Assembly: GCA_023078555.1 (NCBI GenBank)
Contig: CM041200.1
Location: 5,050,936-5,114,935 of the forward strand
DNA: 64,000 nucleotides
Reading direction: 5' to 3'
Origin: Ulva prolifera
Taxonomy: Eukaryota; Chlorophyta; Ulvophyceae; Ulvales; Ulvaceae
Positions 60,535-64,000 of the stretch are shown here, in pieces (position 1 is the first letter of the stretch; each line of letters starts with the position of its first letter). The notes under the pieces were generated by a model. The model was not told the origin of the DNA, made no database searches, and saw only the letters and a list, made by a program, of their open reading frames with translations. Made by a program: the position numbers and the translations under genes.

Positions 60535-62780
60535 GTACGCCCCCCCCCCTACCCAATGCTGTCACTCTGCTAAACCACATTGATACAGCACTTGCTTTTG
60601 CAAGTTTGTCTGTCTTGCTCAAACCAGGCAGAGGGTTCTGGTGCTTTGCCGCCCCTTTTGCCCCGCTTCCATATGATCCACAACACCCGAACCATGCATT
60701 GTCTCTCTGCTGTGGATGTCCTTGAAGGTCTGGCCGGCCGCTCGGGCCGCGTGGGGGTGTATCCAGGCGTCTCCTGCTGAGTGACGTGTCTCAATTGCAT
60801 TGATGCATGGAGGCACACTCCGGTCCAGCGCTGTCTGGACACTTCTCTGATTGCCAAGTCCGTTCATGCAGAAGACCCGCCATTAGGTGCCAATGAGGAT
60901 AGCCAGGGAAGCGTGGAGAAACAACGAGAAATGCGCTAGCCTCCCACACAACGCGTGCGGTGCGTGGGCGCAGGTGTCTGCCAGGGAGGCCTACGAGTTT
61001 GTGTGAGAATAAGGAGGCTTGCAATCAAGGCGGCCGTTCAGAATGCCTGTTGCTGGCCTCAGCATGCTGGCAGTTTCGATGCAGCATGATCGTGCTCGAT
61101 CACATCAGGACAAGGTGGAACTGTTGAGGAGCTGCCGATTTTGAGCGCCGCTCAAAATCGGCGGGGAGGGGTTGGGATGCAACCACCTGCAAGGCAGTAG
61201 CTGAGGGCAGAATGCTGTCATAGAATGCGGTCATAGCTGTGCTGATTTATTGGGCACATGCCCGTTTTGTTTTGGGTAGATTCTCAGCGAGATTTATATC
61301 AGGCAGAGCAGAATGCCATCCACGACGTGGACTTAAGGCAAGCTCAGTAGCCCTGCGTGGCAATCGTTTCCAGATTGTCCGTCATACAACACACTGGCCA
61401 GGTATTCATGGACCATTTTAATGTGCAACTTACCAGCCACCCATGGCCATGTCAATGCCGTTGACGTTCATGTTGACACTGTCCACGCCTCATGCACTGC
61501 CACCTCTGCATATCCGTGATTGTATATATACTTGGCCCAGTCCCACTTGGCGACTTTCACCACACCTGCCCGGTTTTACCACCACCCCTAACCACCACTA
61601 CTTTTAGGAAAAAAAACGGCCACGGCGTCCGACAGCAGCAGCGGGTCCTGATCTCAGTTGGAGGAAGAAACCCAATTCTTCACCTGGGCTCACCTCTTTC
61701 ACGGGCGATCGCCACTTCAGAGAAGTTTGCAAAGTTTGCAAAGTAACAACAAAATTTGCAAAAAAGGGTCTTCTAGCTACCTAGACCTGGATACCTCCCT
61801 CGCGCCCACCTCCTCGAGGGATCAGCTGCATTCTGCGTGACCTGCGTTACATGGGGTCTAGATCGAATCATTCTGATATTGATTGGGTCAGTCACCCCGA
61901 AAATCATGATGAACTGTACCTAGCTGAGTACCTAGAAAACCCAGCGATACATGTTACATGTCGATGCAGTTAATCTAGTACGGTACTTTGTAGGGAACCC
62001 GCGACACATGCATGGCTGAATATCATTGACTGACCACTAGCACATGGGCAGCTGGCCTAGGTGCAGCCTGAGCCATGGCCAGTGGGGAGTTGCATCACCA
62101 CATGCATCAATCGGAAGTTCGGTATGCTGTAATTACACTGTGTGGGCCTCAAGGAAGGATGCAGTTGTGCAATGCTGAGTGTCCCTCAGCTAGGCATGGC
62201 AGCAAGGCAGCAGATCGGAGTCTACTTTGGGCACAGTTCAGAGGGTCATGAATGTATATGGAATGAATGTGGTCAGAGGGTCAACGCCAGCGGAACGGAG
62301 GCGACATCATCTCTCAGGAATGCCTCTGTTCTGTGGCGCATCGGCCCTCTGGTCAGGGCATGTCTGCGTCGATGGCCATGCACTGGAGCATGCAGCTGAC
62401 CTCAACTTGGCTTTGCGCTTGCTATGTCGGAGCTCCAGCATGCTGCAGCGGGGCACAGCCACAGCCACAGCCGGCAGCCCGCACCAACCCTTCAAGTTAA
62501 GGACCATGACCCGCGGCGGCGATCGAGCTGGCCGATTGCTCACACTGGCCACTGACACCTCTATGGACGAGGCACTGCAGACCGGCGACCGATGCGGTGG
62601 GTGTCTGGCTGGTGCAAAGAAGGCCACGCTGCGAGGTGGTGGGCTGTGCTGGCAGGGTGCGCTGTGGGTCTGGGGGTGGGGATGGGGCCTGGGGCGGCCC
62701 CCGGCCGTCGAGCGTCCCGCATGGGCGGCCTTGGGCGGCAGTGTGTTTGGCGCGGCCCTGCCGTGAGGCGACAGGCATTG
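60535..62780. other. intergenic, no supported gene
   Basis: Presumably holds the last exon of secreted-protein gene 2. A small TATATATA near 61524 is not followed by a recognisable gene. Confidence 0.4.
61134..61162. repeat. 29-bp near-perfect palindrome
   Basis: 14-bp arms (GCCGATTTTGAGCG and its complement) around a single C. Confidence 0.93.
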
Positions 62781-62789
62781 TTGAATAAG

Positions 62790-63000
62790 GTGTGGTTGTG
62801 TTTGGGGCGTTGTGTTTAGGGCGGTGTGTTTGTGTTGGTTTGCGTGGGGGGGGGGGGGGATGTACTTGGCGGTCTGCGGATCTGTGTCGTTTGATGAGAA
62901 CGTGGTGGGCCCACAAGTCCGGACTTGTGTGTGCTGCGTGTGTGGGGATCTGGGTTTGTGCTTGCTCTGCTTGCTTCTTTCGCGGTGCTGCCCGCCTTGC
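62790..63000 (+). mobile_element. SINE-like copy lacking its last bases
   Basis: Aligns with the 55807-56015 element through TTGGCGGTCTGCGGATCTGT, GTCGTTTGATGA and TTCTTTCGCGGTGCTGCCCG, then diverges after CCGCCTTGCC. It includes a 13-base G run. No target-site duplication found; the ends are approximate. Confidence 0.65.
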
Positions 63001-63469
63001 CAACAAACAAGGCCACAGTTCAGAACCTCGGTTGGCCATGATCGCATGCGCAGCACAGAAAGACTCTCATGAGACGCCGAAGCTTTGGGTCTGGGAGCCC
63101 AGACCCCGTCCCATGTGCTGGATGTTCAGCAGGAGAGAGTCACTTTGATGGCTACACTGCTGCCAGTCTAACAAATTGTACTGGCCTGCCTCGGGCTGCC
63201 TTCGTGAAGCACCCCAAAGCCTGTGAGGCAGTGCCCTCCAGTGCTGTTGGCGGCTCGTGCTGCGCTGGAGATGGTCTGGGATGGAGCTGCCCAAGGAATG
63301 GTCCCGTCTGTGTCTCTGACGGATGTTGACAGCTGTGCTGGCATTAGTGTTGCAGGTGACAGGCGAAGCTTCGGAGGACACGAGCACTCTTGGGCCTCAG
63401 CGTTCGCGCCGATCCCGACATGTACATCATCCGCCTTGTTGTTCCGTGCCTGGAAAATCACCCAAGAGG

Positions 63470-63600
63470 GTGCTCAAGCGCACTTGCTGAGCATGACACC
63501 CGGAACAGAAGGATGTCGTAGTATGTCGTGTTGTCGAGGATGTGCTCATGTGCTCAAGTGCATGTACTGAGCACGAACGACGGAACAGAACGATGTCGTG
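63470..63600 (+). repeat. tandem duplication with an 80-base period
   Basis: GTGCTCAAG, a variable piece, CGGAACAGAA and GATGTCGT recur at 63470-63521 and 63550-63600. No gene recognised in the surrounding 63.0-64.0 kb. Confidence 0.7.
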
Positions 63601-64000
63601 GACCGTTTCGGCATGCATTGTTGACGAGTTTCATACCGCCACGCCAGTACCGAGGCATTGGCGCTACCGACATCTGCTATCAGCGTTGACGGCAAGCAGA
63701 GGCTGCGCAGTGCCACGCTCTTGGCTCGTTTGGACATATCCGCTTCTTTCACAGCCTTCACATCTGAACGGTGCACAGCGCAAGTAGAACGATTAGTCCG
63801 AGGCGCCCTCAAACGTATCTAGGGTGCGCAGAAAGGCCATTGAAATCGCCCTGTGCTGATGTATATTGTTTTCATATGCGATTGCAGCTGCATACTTTGT
63901 AGAAGGCGTGAGAGCACGGCCATTTCTGCAGCTCGACTCCCACCCTCAGCACGGCTTACGTGACACGATTTGGCAGCATTTGCTGCCTATCACCCGGATC

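Overview
This window looks like nuclear DNA of a green alga, most likely a trebouxiophyte-like chlorophyte. Exons are GC-rich and short. Introns run from about 60 to 1,300 bases, with GTGCG-type donors and TGCAG acceptors. The window encodes plant-type ferredoxins with chloroplast targeting, and intergenic DNA carries remnants of LINE, SINE-like and copia retroelements. No single marker fixes the genus. Gene models were built by hand, joining exons only where splice sites and reading phase agree.

Layout. (1) 1-1976, minus: C-terminally cut tRNA-dihydrouridine synthase (Dus1 type). (2) 2100-4934, minus: an unrecognised gene or two, one exon carrying an ENPGSKWPKT motif and one a possible 2H-phosphoesterase motif. 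(3) 6584-14812: a ferredoxin cluster, with an intact gene (+), a partial tandem copy that lacks exon 1 and has lost a splice acceptor, and a third intact gene on the opposite strand. A (GT)50 microsatellite lies between. (4) 16010-19500: retroelement island with nested 3' pieces of a LINE, a copia RNase H/LTR remnant and a run of three abutting perfect palindromes. (5) 20011-21134, minus: TFIIA large subunit. It is divergent from (6) 21535-22535, plus: cytochrome c heme lyase. (7) 24068-36828, plus: a complete DNA polymerase theta (helicase plus family A polymerase, about 2,926 residues, 14 exons), the dominant gene here. (8) 38954-40871, minus: the C-terminal 346 residues of an unrecognised protein with a GGKA motif. 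(9) 41.3-46.1 kb: no gene I can support. (10) 46326-60534, plus: two paralogous genes for secreted Ala/Ser/Cys-rich proteins with identical exon architecture, separated by TE-rich DNA. (11) 60.6-64 kb: no gene recognised; a SINE-like copy, a long palindrome and a tandem repeat.

The genes are housekeeping functions with no shared pathway: tRNA modification, photosynthetic electron transfer, basal transcription, cytochrome maturation and DNA repair. The most distinctive content is the secreted Cys-rich paralog pair with a poly-C tract just after a conserved splice donor; a SINE-like family whose 3' end resembles that of the resident LINE, with target-site duplications visible on several copies; the decayed ferredoxin duplicate; and several strong palindromes and hairpins.
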